A stretch of DNA of 64,000 nt from Streptomyces sp. DH12 (GTDB taxonomy: Bacteria > Actinomycetota > Actinomycetes > Streptomycetales > Streptomycetaceae), in contig NZ_JAHWGT010000002.1 of NCBI RefSeq assembly GCF_020873895.1, forward strand, positions 186,001 to 250,000, in the 5' to 3' direction. This document shows positions 15,289 to 24,555 of this stretch, piece by piece. Every line of letters begins with the position of its first letter. The first letter of the stretch is position 1. The translations under genes were made by a program, and so were the position numbers. A model generated the notes under the pieces. It made no database searches. It was not told the origin of the DNA and was given only the letters and a program-made list of their open reading frames with translations.

Positions 15289-17004
15289 GTGCCGCACGCA
15301 ATCGTGCGGGCCCCCGGTCATGACCGTAACGCCTCCATCGGGTGGCTATCGGTTGCATGGATGGAGTTTTTCGTCGTACACGGCCCTGGTGACGTTCAGG
15401 GAATGCCGGTACGCCACGGAGACGAGTACACAGGATTTGTCGTCGACTGTTACGGACTGGACAGCTCAGGCGGAAGCGAGGACGGGCGACGGCTGTACGA
15501 TAGCGCGTTCTTCTCCCGCCCCAAGGGCTGTGACAAATCTGGTCTCGGTGCCCGCTTGGCGCTCTTTGAGGCGCTTGGACCCGCTCGATTCGATGGTTGG
15601 GCAGCGGGCGGAGAGGTCTACTGCGACCCGTGGGGGTTGGGGTTCGAGTACGTATACGCGACCGGAGAGCCGATGGGACGGCCGGTGTCCGTCCCGTACA
15701 TCCGGTGTATGGCCACCGAGGAAGGCCAGACCGGGAATGTCTTCGACACCATCCACTTCAATCTGACTGAGGGCTTGCTAAGCCACGTTCCGGGGATCGA
15801 CCCGGGACTTACCAGGATCAACCTTCCCGACGGCGGAGAGATCACCCCGACCACGGCGTCAAGCGCGTCGAAGGACGGCAAGAAAGAGACCTTCGTCGTT
15901 TTCGATGAAACACACCTGTATAACACACCCGAGCTTCGGCGCATGTACGCGACGGTGACCCGAAATCTACGCAAGCGGAAGAAGCTCGCGGAGCCGTGGT
16001 ACCTCGAAACCACCACCATGTTCGCGCCCGGACAAGACAGCATGGCGGAGAAGACCTACGAGGAAGCGGAAGCGATTCGTGAGGGTCGCAAAAAGCGTGG
16101 CCGGTCCCGCCTCCTCTACGACCACCGCTGGGGCGAGTGCGTCAACCTGAAGGACGAGACTCAGCTCCGCGCCGCTCTTATCGACGCCTACGGCGACGCT
16201 ATGGAGTGGATGGATCTGGAGTCGCTTGTCGATGATTTCTATGACACGCGAAACGACAGCTCCGACGGCCGACGTTACTTCTTGAACTCCCGGACCGTCG
16301 CCTCTGACGCGTGGATGGACCCCGATGCATGGGCCCTTTGTCGACGCGCGGAAGAGATAGCGGAAGGCGAACTCGTCACGCTCGGCTTTGACGGATCCAT
16401 CCGCGACGACGCGACGGCGCTCACAGCCTGTCGTGTTTCCGACGGCCACCTGATGCTCCTCGGCGTCTGGGAGAAGCCGGAGGGCCCGGAGGGCGACGGC
16501 TGGCAGGTCGACCGCGAGTCCGTCGACGCCGCTGTTGCCCGCGCCTTCGAGCGCTTCGACGTCTGCGGCTTCTACGCCGACCCCCCGCACTGGCAAGACT
16601 ACGTCGACCGGTGGACCGCGGACTTCGGCGACCGGCTCCAGGTGCGCGCCACGCAGGCTCGCCCGCTGGAGTGGTGGACGAATCGCCCGACGGCCATGGA
16701 GAGCGCGCTAGATCGCTTCATGGAGGCCGTAGAGGACAAGGGTTTGAGCCACGCGGAGTCGCTGGACCCCGACGAGGCGAGCCACTTCCTCCGTCTGGGC
16801 GCCACGCTGTCTCGTCACGTGAAGAACGCACGTCGTCGGCCGATGGGCCGCAACCACATGGGCATCGGTAAGGAGCACGCGAAGTCTCCAAAGAAGATCG
16901 ACGCCGCAATGTCGGCCGTCCTCGCCTACGAATGCCGGGCCGACGCCGTCGCTGCCGGCATTACCAAGCGCAAGAAGCGCTCTTCTCGTCTCGTCGCTTT
17001 CTAG
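15289..17004 (+). CDS. Terminase large subunit
   Basis: A 571-residue DNA-packaging motor with ATPase and nuclease domains. The Walker A-like FFSRPKGCDKSGLGA is at about residue 75, and Walker B TFVVFDETHLY at about residue 202. The RNase H-like nuclease starts with VTLGFDGSIRDDATAL (about residue 365), and a later Asp is expected in the KSPKKIDAAMSAVLAYE segment. It starts at a GTG with TAGGAGATC upstream. The Walker A has Cys-Asp where many relatives have Asn-Gly. Confidence 0.95.
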   Translation: MPHAIVRAPGHDRNASIGWLSVAWMEFFVVHGPGDVQGMPVRHGDEYTGFVVDCYGLDSSGGSEDGRRLYDSAFFSRPKGCDKSGLGARLALFEALGPARFDGWAAGGEVYCDPWGLGFEYVYATGEPMGRPVSVPYIRCMATEEGQTGNVFDTIHFNLTEGLLSHVPGIDPGLTRINLPDGGEITPTTASSASKDGKKETFVVFDETHLYNTPELRRMYATVTRNLRKRKKLAEPWYLETTTMFAPGQDSMAEKTYEEAEAIREGRKKRGRSRLLYDHRWGECVNLKDETQLRAALIDAYGDAMEWMDLESLVDDFYDTRNDSSDGRRYFLNSRTVASDAWMDPDAWALCRRAEEIAEGELVTLGFDGSIRDDATALTACRVSDGHLMLLGVWEKPEGPEGDGWQVDRESVDAAVARAFERFDVCGFYADPPHWQDYVDRWTADFGDRLQVRATQARPLEWWTNRPTAMESALDRFMEAVEDKGLSHAESLDPDEASHFLRLGATLSRHVKNARRRPMGRNHMGIGKEHAKSPKKIDAAMSAVLAYECRADAVAAGITKRKKRSSRLVAF

Positions 17005-17016
17005 GAAGGGGGCCCC

Positions 17017-18528
17017 GTGCCTATTGATGCGTCACAGGTGGAGTCCCCTGGCTGGTGGCTCCAGCGACTGGGGAAGCAACTCCTTGACGAGCGTGAGGAT
17101 TCCCGCGGCAGCGACGGAGAGGTAACGCCAGGTCTTGACACGCTGAGAGCCTACGCCGAAGGCCGTCCCCCACTGCCGACCGTGCCAGGAATCGACCCGC
17201 GGGAAGTCGCGGAGTGGATGAAAGACGCGCGGACGAACTGGACGTCCCTGGTTATTGACTCTCCCGTCGAGCGCATGGGCGTGGACGGGTTCCGATTCGG
17301 TGTCGACGGTGAGGACAAGGAGAGGTCCGCGAAGACGGCGGATGACGCCGCCAACCGCATCTGGCAGGAAAACCAGATGGACGCGGACTCGGACCTCATC
17401 CACTACGGCGCACTGTCGCAGCGCCGCGCATTTGTGCTCGTCGAGCGCGGCGAGGACGGGCGTCCTGTGCTCACGCACGAGACACCGCGTCAGGTGGCCG
17501 TAGAGCACGTCCAGGGCAGTCGACGCAAGCTCGCTGCCGGTCTGAAGTTGTGGCGCGACGACTGGACGGGAAACACGCGCGCGACGCTCTGGACCCCGAC
17601 GGAGACACATCACTTCACAACGCGGAGCGAATACCCCGTCTTCACCGGCCGCGGATTCCGTCCGGGGTCGTGGGACGCGATGGCACTACCGAACGCCCGT
17701 GACGGTCGCGAGCCCAACGACCTGGGCGTTGTACCGCTGGTTCCGTTCATCAACCGTCGGTCGCGACGTCCAGCCGGCTTCGCTGAGCATGAGGACGTTC
17801 TGAGCAACCAGAACCGGATCAACCTTTCGCTGATCTACCTCATAGCGGCCATGCGCTACGGAGCTTTCCGGCAGCGCTGGGCCGCCGGCCTGGAAGTTGA
17901 CGAGGATCCGATCACGGGTAAGCCGATTCAGCCGTTCCAGCTCGATATTCGGAGGCTGTGGACCACGGCGGACCCCGAAGTGAAGTTTGGGGAATTCTCG
18001 GCGACAGACCTCGTGCCGTACGTCCGCGCCGTCGAATCTGCTGTCCAGGATCTCGCGGCCATCAGCCGCACGCCTCCGCACTACCTCCTTGGCCAGGTCG
18101 TCAACGTCAGTGGCGACGCACTGAAAGCCGCGGAAACCGGCCTCGTTTCGAAGGTCCGGGACCGTCAGCGGGCCTTTGGCGAGAGCTGGGAACAGACGAT
18201 GCGGCTTGCGTTCCGCGTGCTGGGCGACGAGGCGCGTGCCAACGCCTACAGCGCCGAAACCCTTTGGCGCGACCCGGAGTCCCGCAGCTTGGCAGAACTC
18301 GCGGATGCCGCCGTGAAGAAGCAGGCGGCCGGCGTTCCGTGGCGGCAGCGCATGGAGGATATGGGCTACACGCCGCAGGAGATCGACCGTATGGAGATCG
18401 ACCGTGCGGCCGACGCACTTAACGCGACGCCGGTGGAGCCGACGTCTCTTCAGGGCGCCCGCGAGGCTCGCCAGCAGCGCGACCCGCGACCCGTGATCGG
18501 ACGTGGCAGTGTCCCTGACGCGGCTTGA
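17017..18528 (+). CDS. Portal protein
   Basis: A 503-residue protein of the SPP1 gp6-like portal family. Features include ESPGWWLQRLGKQL near the start, VPLVPFINRRSRRPAGFAEHEDVL and the helical AAISRTPPHYLLGQV common to actinophage portals. It forms the dodecameric ring through which DNA enters the head. The start is a GTG. The last 26 bases overlap the MuF-like gene. Confidence 0.9.
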   Translation: MPIDASQVESPGWWLQRLGKQLLDEREDSRGSDGEVTPGLDTLRAYAEGRPPLPTVPGIDPREVAEWMKDARTNWTSLVIDSPVERMGVDGFRFGVDGEDKERSAKTADDAANRIWQENQMDADSDLIHYGALSQRRAFVLVERGEDGRPVLTHETPRQVAVEHVQGSRRKLAAGLKLWRDDWTGNTRATLWTPTETHHFTTRSEYPVFTGRGFRPGSWDAMALPNARDGREPNDLGVVPLVPFINRRSRRPAGFAEHEDVLSNQNRINLSLIYLIAAMRYGAFRQRWAAGLEVDEDPITGKPIQPFQLDIRRLWTTADPEVKFGEFSATDLVPYVRAVESAVQDLAAISRTPPHYLLGQVVNVSGDALKAAETGLVSKVRDRQRAFGESWEQTMRLAFRVLGDEARANAYSAETLWRDPESRSLAELADAAVKKQAAGVPWRQRMEDMGYTPQEIDRMEIDRAADALNATPVEPTSLQGAREARQQRDPRPVIGRGSVPDAA

Positions 18529-19318
18529 CCGGCAGTACGGGCGGGCCGTCCGCGGCGTCTGGACGTCAGTCCTGGGGCGCACTGACCGGGCGTGGCGCGA
18601 GCTAGGGTCCTGGCGCGACGCCGACGCCCGCCGCTTCCAGCGCACGACCCTGCCGGTGATTCTTGCGGGACAGCGCCAGGTGGCCAGCCTGACGGCCACG
18701 TACCTGGAGACGCTCTACCGCGAGATCGCCGACGAGCCGTCGCGCGTCCGCCTCGACCTGGACGACGTGACCGGCCGCGCCCTGCGGGGCGTGGAGCCGG
18801 CGGAGGTCTACAGCCGCCCCTTCGTGGAGATGCGTACCGCACTCGCGGCCGGCGAGTCGCTGGACGCTGCCGTCGTCCGCGGTGCAAGGCGGCTGGAGAC
18901 GATCACCAAGACGGACTTGCAGCTCGCTCGCACGCACACGGTCCGAGAGGTCACCGCAGAGCAGCCGGGCGTGGAGTACACCGTCCGTGAGCTCCAGGGC
19001 GAGTACGACTGTGCGCTTTGCATGATCGCTTCAACACAGCGCTACCACAAGCGCGAGTTGGCGCCGATCCATCCCGGCTGCGACTGCCTCGTGAAAACGG
19101 TCCGCGCCGACTACGACCCAGGCCAGATCATCGACGAGGAGCGCCTAGAGCGCATTCACGAGCTCGTAGAAGAGGCCATCGGACAGGCGGACCGCGGAGG
19201 ACGAGCGGTCGACTACCGAAAGATCATCATCGCCAACGAGCACGGCGAGATTGGGCCCGTCTTGGGCTTCCGGGGCCAGCGGTTCACCGGCCCCGACGAC
19301 ATCAACCTTCCGACCTGA
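18503..19318 (+). CDS. Minor head (MuF-like) protein
   Basis: A 271-residue protein directly after the portal, where SPP1-type phages place the MuF or gp7 head morphogenesis protein. The C-terminal part carries YDCALCMIASTQRYHKREL and IHPGCDCLVK, with paired cysteines and an IHPxC motif typical of this family. Two GTG codons (18503 and 18509) are possible starts. Confidence 0.75.
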   Translation: MAVSLTRLDRQYGRAVRGVWTSVLGRTDRAWRELGSWRDADARRFQRTTLPVILAGQRQVASLTATYLETLYREIADEPSRVRLDLDDVTGRALRGVEPAEVYSRPFVEMRTALAAGESLDAAVVRGARRLETITKTDLQLARTHTVREVTAEQPGVEYTVRELQGEYDCALCMIASTQRYHKRELAPIHPGCDCLVKTVRADYDPGQIIDEERLERIHELVEEAIGQADRGGRAVDYRKIIIANEHGEIGPVLGFRGQRFTGPDDINLPT

Positions 19319-19357
19319 CGCCCGCCATGGGCTGACGACTCCCGACAGGGGAACACC

Positions 19358-19927
19358 ATGAGCACGCCTCCCGAGCCGGTCACTCCTCCGGCCCCGCAGA
19401 CTCCGCAGGTCAACGAGCACGGCTATCCGGACAACACTCCGACGGCCGACATGACGCCGGAACATCAGGTCGCCTACTGGAAGCACCACGCGCGCAAGCA
19501 CGAGGCCGCTGCCAAGTCGGCCCCCGACGCCGCGGAGCTGGAGCGCCTGCGCGCCGCTGAGGCAGAGCTCGCGACCCGCAAGGCCGCCGAGATGACCGAC
19601 GCACAGCGAATCCAGGCGGAGAAGGATGCGGCGGAGGCCGCGCGCCAGGCCGCCGAGCGTGAGCGCGACGAGGCCCGCGCGGAGACTCTCCGCATCCGGG
19701 TTGCGGCCGACAAGGGCCTGACGCCCGCACAGGCTGAGCGGCTCCGCGGCTCCACCAAGGAGGAGCTGGAGGCGGACGCCGAGGCGCTGCTGACGGCGTT
19801 CGGTGTTGTCCAGGGCGGCACTCCAACGCCCCCTCCCCGTGTCGGCGGTCCCCGCGGGAACGACGTCAAGCCGACCACGACCGTGACGGCCGGCGCTGAG
19901 CGCTACCGCCAGAAGCACGGCAAGTAA
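19358..19927 (+). CDS. Capsid scaffolding protein
   Basis: A 189-residue hydrophilic protein with a Pro-rich N-terminus. A long charged coiled coil follows (about residues 60-115, rich in AEAELATRKAAEMTDAQRI type sequence), then a basic end RYRQKHGK. This composition and the position before decoration and capsid genes fit a scaffold, removed after head assembly. Confidence 0.8.
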   Translation: MSTPPEPVTPPAPQTPQVNEHGYPDNTPTADMTPEHQVAYWKHHARKHEAAAKSAPDAAELERLRAAEAELATRKAAEMTDAQRIQAEKDAAEAARQAAERERDEARAETLRIRVAADKGLTPAQAERLRGSTKEELEADAEALLTAFGVVQGGTPTPPPRVGGPRGNDVKPTTTVTAGAERYRQKHGK

Positions 19928-19954
19928 CCACCCACTTCTACGGAGGGAATCCGT

Positions 19955-20350
19955 ATGGACCTCAGCCTCAAGACTGAGAGCTTCACGCAGGACCGTCGGG
20001 ATTGGCTGGGGTCCGCCCACGGCACCGACGCCCCTGTGTCCGTAACGCTGGACGTCACCAAGTTCACGAGCGGCACGCACTACCCGGGCGGATTCATCAA
20101 GTCGGGCATCCCGCTCGGCAAGGTGACTGCGACCGGGCTCTACGGGCCGTACGACAACGCGGCCACCGATGGCCGTGAGGTCTGCGTGGGCTTCCTGTTC
20201 ACCGCGCAGGACGTCAACGCCCGGGGCGTCACGTCGACGAAGGCCGTTGGCTCGATGCTCCTGCACTGCTTCATCCGTGAGGCGAAGCTCCCCGTCGCCA
20301 TTGACTCCGCTGGCAAGGCCGACCTTGGCGCCCGCGTCGTCTTCGTCTGA
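19955..20350 (+). CDS. Head decoration protein
   Basis: A 131-residue protein similar to actinophage decoration proteins: DRRDWLGSAHGTDAPVSVTL, FTSGTHYPGGFIKSGIPLGK and GREVCVGFLFTAQ. These bind the outside of the mature capsid as trimers. GGAGG is upstream. The gene is next to the major capsid gene. Confidence 0.85.
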   Translation: MDLSLKTESFTQDRRDWLGSAHGTDAPVSVTLDVTKFTSGTHYPGGFIKSGIPLGKVTATGLYGPYDNAATDGREVCVGFLFTAQDVNARGVTSTKAVGSMLLHCFIREAKLPVAIDSAGKADLGARVVFV

Positions 20351-20363
20351 GAGGCCCTGATAC

Positions 20364-21392
20364 ATGCAGCTCATCACTGAGTACGCGACTCCGGCGGAGC
20401 TCACGGGCTACGCCCGCGAAGCGCTGCGGGATCGGGAAGAGAACACTTTCTCCCTCAACCGATGGCTCCCGAACGACACGATCAACGATCTTGTCTATCG
20501 CTTCAACAAGGGGGGCGGCGGCCTCGTGGAGGCGGCCGTCTTCCGGGCCTTCGACGCTGAGTCGGACATCGGGACGCGCTCCGGTGCCGCACGGGTGACC
20601 GGCGAACTTCCTCCGATCAGCCGCAAGATGCCTGTGGGCGAGTACGAGCAGATCAAGCTTCGTAACGTCGACTCTCAGGGTGCGGAGATTCGTGACGCGA
20701 TGGAGGCGGACAGCGTCAAGCTTGTCAACGCCATCGCGGCCCGCATCGAGCTCGCGCGTGGTGACGCCCTGTTCAACGGCGCCGTCACGATCAACGAGAA
20801 CGGCGTCTCTGCCGGTGTCGACTTCGGCCGCAAGGCTGAGCACTCCGTCACGGCCGCCATCGCATGGAACAACACCGAAACGTCGCTGGCCTACGACTAC
20901 TTCATGTCGTGGCTTGACGTCTACAATGACACGAACGGCGACCTCCCCGCCGCGACGCTGATGTCTCGCAAGGCGTACAACCTCCTGCGGCGCAACAAGC
21001 AGGTCAGGGAGCTCGCATACCGTGGCGCCTCGACGTCCCCGACCGTGCTGACGCGCGATGACCTAAACAACATTCTCGGCGATTTCGACATTCCGCCCGT
21101 CGTCATCTATGACGCGAAGGTCTCCGTGGCTGGCGTAGCCACGCGAGTGACCCCCGAGGACAAGATTTGCTTCCTGCCGGCGCAGGGCGACGCGGCCGGT
21201 AAGACCCTGTGGGGTGTGCCGGTGGAGGCCACTGACCCGCGCTACGGGCTCCAGGGCGACGCCGCTGGTGTGGCGGTGGGCGGCTACAAGAGCGAGGACC
21301 CGCAGACCGTGTGGACCCGCGCGACCGCTATTGCGCTTCCGGTCCTTGCGGCCCCGGACCTGACCTTCGTCGCTGACGTCCTGTCCGCCTGA
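20364..21392 (+). CDS. Major capsid protein
   Basis: A 342-residue shell protein of the HK97 fold, lambda gpE-like group. Recognisable parts are FSLNRWLPNDTINDLVYRF, ISRKMPVGEYEQIKLRN and LVNAIAARIELARGDALFNG. The order scaffold, decoration, capsid is standard. Confidence 0.9.
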   Translation: MQLITEYATPAELTGYAREALRDREENTFSLNRWLPNDTINDLVYRFNKGGGGLVEAAVFRAFDAESDIGTRSGAARVTGELPPISRKMPVGEYEQIKLRNVDSQGAEIRDAMEADSVKLVNAIAARIELARGDALFNGAVTINENGVSAGVDFGRKAEHSVTAAIAWNNTETSLAYDYFMSWLDVYNDTNGDLPAATLMSRKAYNLLRRNKQVRELAYRGASTSPTVLTRDDLNNILGDFDIPPVVIYDAKVSVAGVATRVTPEDKICFLPAQGDAAGKTLWGVPVEATDPRYGLQGDAAGVAVGGYKSEDPQTVWTRATAIALPVLAAPDLTFVADVLSA

Positions 21393-21415
21393 TTAGACAC
21401 GTAAGGAGCTCGCGC

Positions 21416-21634
21416 ATGGCCAAGCTAGCGACGGTCGTCCACGTCACGGACGACAAGGGAGTGAGCCACGTACTCACCCCCGCTGACGAGGTCCCAGCGT
21501 GGGCCGCGTCGCAGATCACCAACCCGAAGGCGTGGGCGGTGCCGCCGGCCTCCGTGAGTCGACTCGCGGAGCCTGATTCCACCCCCTCGAAGTCGCCGGC
21601 CAAGCGTGCGGCGCCCCGTCGAAAGGCGGGGTGA
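21416..21634 (+). CDS. Small phage head protein with embedded operator
   Basis: A 72-residue protein starting MAKLATVVHVTDDKG with a Lys/Arg/Ala-rich tail. It sits between the capsid and connector genes, where small head proteins of unknown role are common. The 22-bp palindrome at 21550-21571 encodes part of its C-terminal region (ASVSRLAEP). Confidence 0.65.
   Translation: MAKLATVVHVTDDKGVSHVLTPADEVPAWAASQITNPKAWAVPPASVSRLAEPDSTPSKSPAKRAAPRRKAG
21550..21571. promoter_or_regulatory. 22-bp palindrome, copy 1 (candidate operator)
   Basis: Half site CTCCGTGAGTC followed by its complement with one change (GACTCGCGGAG). Centred on a SalI-type GTCGAC. It lies inside a coding sequence in the head gene block. 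Confidence 0.75.
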
Positions 21635-22014
21635 CGATGGCGCTGTTCAGCGCGGCGGAGCTTCGCGTCCTCCTGCCCCGGCTGACTGACGCGCAGTATG
21701 ACCTGGCGCATGAGCTGACAGAGGACGCCATCCGCGGGGAGGTGGGGGACCGGCTGACGGACCCCATGCCGCCTGGCGTCAAGAGCGTCGCCGTTGCGGT
21801 CGCAGCTCGGGTACTGGCAAACCCACAGGGTGTCCGGTCGGAGCAGGCGGGCGGCATGCTCGTCACCTACGCGGACACGCAGACTGGCGTAGTCCTGTCA
21901 GACGACGAGCGGCGCCGGCTCCGGCGGGCCGTAGGGCTGTCCGGTGGTGCCTCGATGTTGGACATTGCACCAGCGGACGTGGCCCCGCACCCCACCGTGT
22001 GGCGGCCGACGTGA
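21631..22014 (+). CDS. Head-tail connector protein
   Basis: A 127-residue mostly helical protein (FSAAELRVLLPRLTDAQYDL) in the first connector position after the capsid gene, like the HK97 gp6/SPP1 gp15 adaptor class. The start is GTG at 21631 (4-base overlap) or ATG at 21637. Confidence 0.65.
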   Translation: MTMALFSAAELRVLLPRLTDAQYDLAHELTEDAIRGEVGDRLTDPMPPGVKSVAVAVAARVLANPQGVRSEQAGGMLVTYADTQTGVVLSDDERRRLRRAVGLSGGASMLDIAPADVAPHPTVWRPT

Positions 22015-22364
22015 ACCTGATCGACGCCCTACATGACGACAGCGTCGTCATCGAGCGCGACGGGCCGCCGGTCCGCGACTCAACGGGAAGCGTCGTTCCA
22101 GGCCCGCCCGTGCATATCACGGTGGGTGGCGCCACGGTGCTGAGCGCCTACGGCGTGACGGTCGGCTCCTCGTCGGAGGAGGTCGACGCCCGGATGACCG
22201 TGACCACGCGCCGGATCCTGAGCGTGCCCCTCGGTACGGACATCCGCCCGGCGGACCGGGTCCTCCACGGTGGCCGGCGCTACCAGGTAATCGGCGCTCC
22301 ACTCGACCTAGCGCACACATCCCTTGCCCGCACTGAGGCAGCCGTGGAGGAGGTGACCGGCTGA
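21999..22364 (+). CDS. Head closure (stopper) protein
   Basis: A 121-residue beta-rich protein (VLSAYGVTVGSSSEEVDAR, VPLGTDIRPADRVLHGGRRY). Similar actinophage proteins occupy the SPP1 gp16 stopper position between adaptor and tail completion genes. The GTG start overlaps the preceding gene, and the stop overlaps the next ATG (TGATG). Confidence 0.65.
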   Translation: MAADVNLIDALHDDSVVIERDGPPVRDSTGSVVPGPPVHITVGGATVLSAYGVTVGSSSEEVDARMTVTTRRILSVPLGTDIRPADRVLHGGRRYQVIGAPLDLAHTSLARTEAAVEEVTG

Positions 22365-22726
22365 TGGCGCAGTACAGATCCAAGTACACCGGCCGATACT
22401 CCGGCATCGGCACGATGCTCAGCCGGCCATGGCTGCAGGCCCCGTGTGTGGCCAAGGCTGCGGAGATTCAGGCCCTGGCACAGGCTGCGGCCCCGGTCGG
22501 TGATCCGACGGAGGACGCGCACCCGGGGCTCTACAAGGCAAGCTTCGTCACGGTGCCGATCTTCAAGGACGTGCCGTTCCGTGGCCGGCCCCGGCAGCGT
22601 GCCAGCGCCCGCGTGATGAACCGCGCCCCGCACGCCTGGCGCGTGGAGCACGGCGACGGACGCGTCCCGCGGTATGCGCCGCTTCAGAAGGCGGTCGACG
22701 CACTGAAGGCGGCTCACCGTGGCTGA
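22364..22726 (+). CDS. HK97 gp10-like tail completion protein
   Basis: A 120-residue protein. VAKAAEIQALAQAAAPVG and the later VMNRAPHAWRVEHGD follow the HK97 gp10-like pattern, in which a helix precedes a basic beta segment. It works at the head-tail joint. Confidence 0.7.
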   Translation: MAQYRSKYTGRYSGIGTMLSRPWLQAPCVAKAAEIQALAQAAAPVGDPTEDAHPGLYKASFVTVPIFKDVPFRGRPRQRASARVMNRAPHAWRVEHGDGRVPRYAPLQKAVDALKAAHRG

Positions 22727-23084
22727 CGTGGAAGCCGTCATCGCGCCGTGGATTGAGTCAACGTTCGGCGCGTTCACTGCCTCCGTTGTGCCGGCCGACC
22801 TGGAGGACCGGCTCCCTGTCGTCCGCGTGGAGCGGATGGGGGGTGCTGACGACCGGTTCGCCGCGCATCCGCGGGTAGCCGTGGACGTGTTCGCCGCCAC
22901 GGCGGACGAGGCGCGGACGCTCGCCAACAACATTTGCGACGCCCTCGTCTTCCTCCGCGGCCCGGTGGGCGGCGCCGTGGTGCGCGGTGTCCGCTGCGAC
23001 GCCGGCCCTTCGCGTCAGCCCTGGAGCAACCCGGGCGTTCATCGACGTGGCGCGACCTACACCGTGAGCCTCCGGGCCGCGTAA
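22719..23084 (+). CDS. Tail terminator-like protein
   Basis: A 121-residue protein: RLPVVRVERMGGADDRFAAH and VAVDVFAATADEARTLAN match minor tail or tail-terminator proteins of actinophages that cap the tube next to the major tail gene. The GTG start overlaps the previous gene by 8 bases. Confidence 0.65.
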   Translation: MADVEAVIAPWIESTFGAFTASVVPADLEDRLPVVRVERMGGADDRFAAHPRVAVDVFAATADEARTLANNICDALVFLRGPVGGAVVRGVRCDAGPSRQPWSNPGVHRRGATYTVSLRAA

Positions 23085-23098
23085 ATCCCTCATTCTCC

Positions 23099-23124
23099 GA
23101 CCCGATGCCGGCGGCATTCGGGTC
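23099..23124 (+). terminator. Hairpin before the major tail gene
   Basis: GACCCGATGCC pairs with GGCATTCGGGTC with one bulged base, followed by TTTCG. A weak intrinsic-terminator shape that may attenuate head-gene transcription before the strongly expressed tube gene. Confidence 0.45.
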
Positions 23125-23146
23125 TTTCGCATGCCCTGGAGGGCTC

Positions 23147-23734
23147 ATGGCGGATACCCGCAATGCCGATCTGACCTTTGGTGCGAGTGACTATCTCGTT
23201 TACGTCGCGCCCCTGAACACTGCCAGCCCGACCGGATTCGCCGACCCCAGCACCGCATGGCAGTGCATGGGATGGGTGACCACGGACGGCGGCACTTTCT
23301 CCATTGAGGACGAGTCCACGGACGTCCAGGCGGCCGGCTCGCTGGAGCCGATTCGCACCCTGATGACCCGCTCCACGAAGACGATGCAGGTCACGTTCCA
23401 GGAGGCTATTAACCCTCTGGTGCGAGCCCTGTACGACAACGTGCCGGTTTCTTCGCTTGAGCCGACGTCGGGCGCCGTGACGTACGGCCTCCCGGACAAG
23501 CCAAACGATCTCCGCTACGCGTTCCTCTACGACACGATCGACGGCGACAAGCGGAATCGGTACTACATGCCGAACGGGAAGGTCACGGCCCGCGGGGAGG
23601 AGCAGCCGCAGACCACCGACGTGTGGGCAGTTCAGATGACCTTCACTTTCTACAAGGGCCTCACCCTGCCCGCCGTTACGCGCTCCATCGATTACGGCGG
23701 TGTGGACGTGAGCGGATTCTTCCCGACTCCGTAA
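23147..23734 (+). CDS. Major tail (tube) protein
   Basis: A 195-residue protein: ADLTFGASDYLVYVAPL, GWVTTDGGTFSIEDESTD and ALYDNVPVSSLEP are typical of actinophage major tail proteins, which polymerise into the tube. The ATG at 23147 follows CCTGGAGGGCTC. It is flanked by hairpins on both sides, suggesting independent expression control. Confidence 0.85.
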   Translation: MADTRNADLTFGASDYLVYVAPLNTASPTGFADPSTAWQCMGWVTTDGGTFSIEDESTDVQAAGSLEPIRTLMTRSTKTMQVTFQEAINPLVRALYDNVPVSSLEPTSGAVTYGLPDKPNDLRYAFLYDTIDGDKRNRYYMPNGKVTARGEEQPQTTDVWAVQMTFTFYKGLTLPAVTRSIDYGGVDVSGFFPTP

Positions 23735-23740
23735 TGACCA

Positions 23741-23775
23741 GCGGAGCCCTGTACCGCGCGGGTCCGGGGCTCCGC
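23741..23775 (+). terminator. Terminator-like hairpin after the tube gene
   Basis: GCGGAGCCC (23741-23749) pairs with GGGCTCCGC (23767-23775), 9 bp, followed by TTTCC. It probably lowers read-through into chaperone and tape-measure genes. Confidence 0.6.
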
Positions 23776-23833
23776 TTTCCTCCCGCACGACCGACCCGCG
23801 CAGCCATTCACTGACTTTAGGAGACCCGCGCGC

Positions 23834-24154
23834 ATGACTGAGATTACCCCCGCTGAGGCGCAGGAGACGGAGGCCCTGGAGGGCTTCGGCGTCGCGTCGC
23901 TCTGCGGAACTGACCTGCGCATCAAGAGCGTCGACCAGTGGCGCCCGTCCTACCTGCGAGCCCTCCGCCAGGGCGACTACGACACCTGGGCAGCCGGCGT
24001 ACTGCACGAGGACGACGTTCAGACGTTCGTGGACCTGGACGCCACTTTCGCGGAGATCAACGACTTCACGTCGGCCGCCATGGAAGCCGTCGGAGAGACC
24101 CCGGGAAAGTCTGGCGGACGTTCCACGTCGCGACGGAGCACGCGGAAGCGCTAG
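23834..24154 (+). CDS. Tail assembly chaperone, short form (gpG-like)
   Basis: A 106-residue zero-frame product starting MTEITPAEAQETEALEG, with the conserved region TFVDLDATFAEINDFTSAAMEAVGETPGKSG. Together with its frameshifted longer form it binds the tape measure during tail assembly. A GGAGACC ribosome site lies upstream. Confidence 0.85.
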   Translation: MTEITPAEAQETEALEGFGVASLCGTDLRIKSVDQWRPSYLRALRQGDYDTWAAGVLHEDDVQTFVDLDATFAEINDFTSAAMEAVGETPGKSGGRSTSRRSTRKR

Positions 24155-24555
24155 AGGCGGATCTCGCATTCCGCGGTATCGACCTCTTGGATTGGTACCG
24201 CGGACGCCTGTCTATCCGGCGACTCCGGATACTGATCGACCATCTTCCGCCGGAGTCGGCGACGAAGACAGCTATCCGGAACTCGATCCCTCCCGAGCAG
24301 CTTGCATCCTCTCAGGGGGAGAGCCACCCCGAAAAGGCTCCGTGGAGCACTCTTGAAATGCTCGTCGCCGCTATGCGGGACGAGATGCGGATAAACACGA
24401 TCGTCACCATTGCGGCAGCCGGCGGAAAGCCGCCGAAGTTCGTGCCGACTCCACGACCTGGCATCACCCCGACGTCCGGCGGCCGTAAGCGGCTCAGCGA
24501 CGAGCAGCGCCGCGCCATTGACCCGCGGCTGAGAAACCAGCCGAAGGAGGCGTAA
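23834..24555 (+). CDS. Tail assembly chaperone, frameshifted long form (gpGT-like)
   Basis: Produced by reading 23834-24109, stepping back one base and continuing 24109-24555, giving about 240 residues. After the shift the frame reads KVWRTFHVATEHAEALEADL and ILIDHLPPESATKTAIRN, and ends RNQPKEA. This second frame has no ribosome site of its own. Its stop overlaps the tape-measure start (TAATG). The ratio of short to long form is set by the slippery site, as in lambda. Confidence 0.85.
24103..24109 (+). promoter_or_regulatory. Slippery heptamer for -1 frameshift
   Basis: GGGAAAG placed as G GGA AAG in the zero frame, which permits re-pairing as GGG AAA. This is the same heptamer used by the lambda G-T chaperone. 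The long frame lies exactly at -1. Confidence 0.9.
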
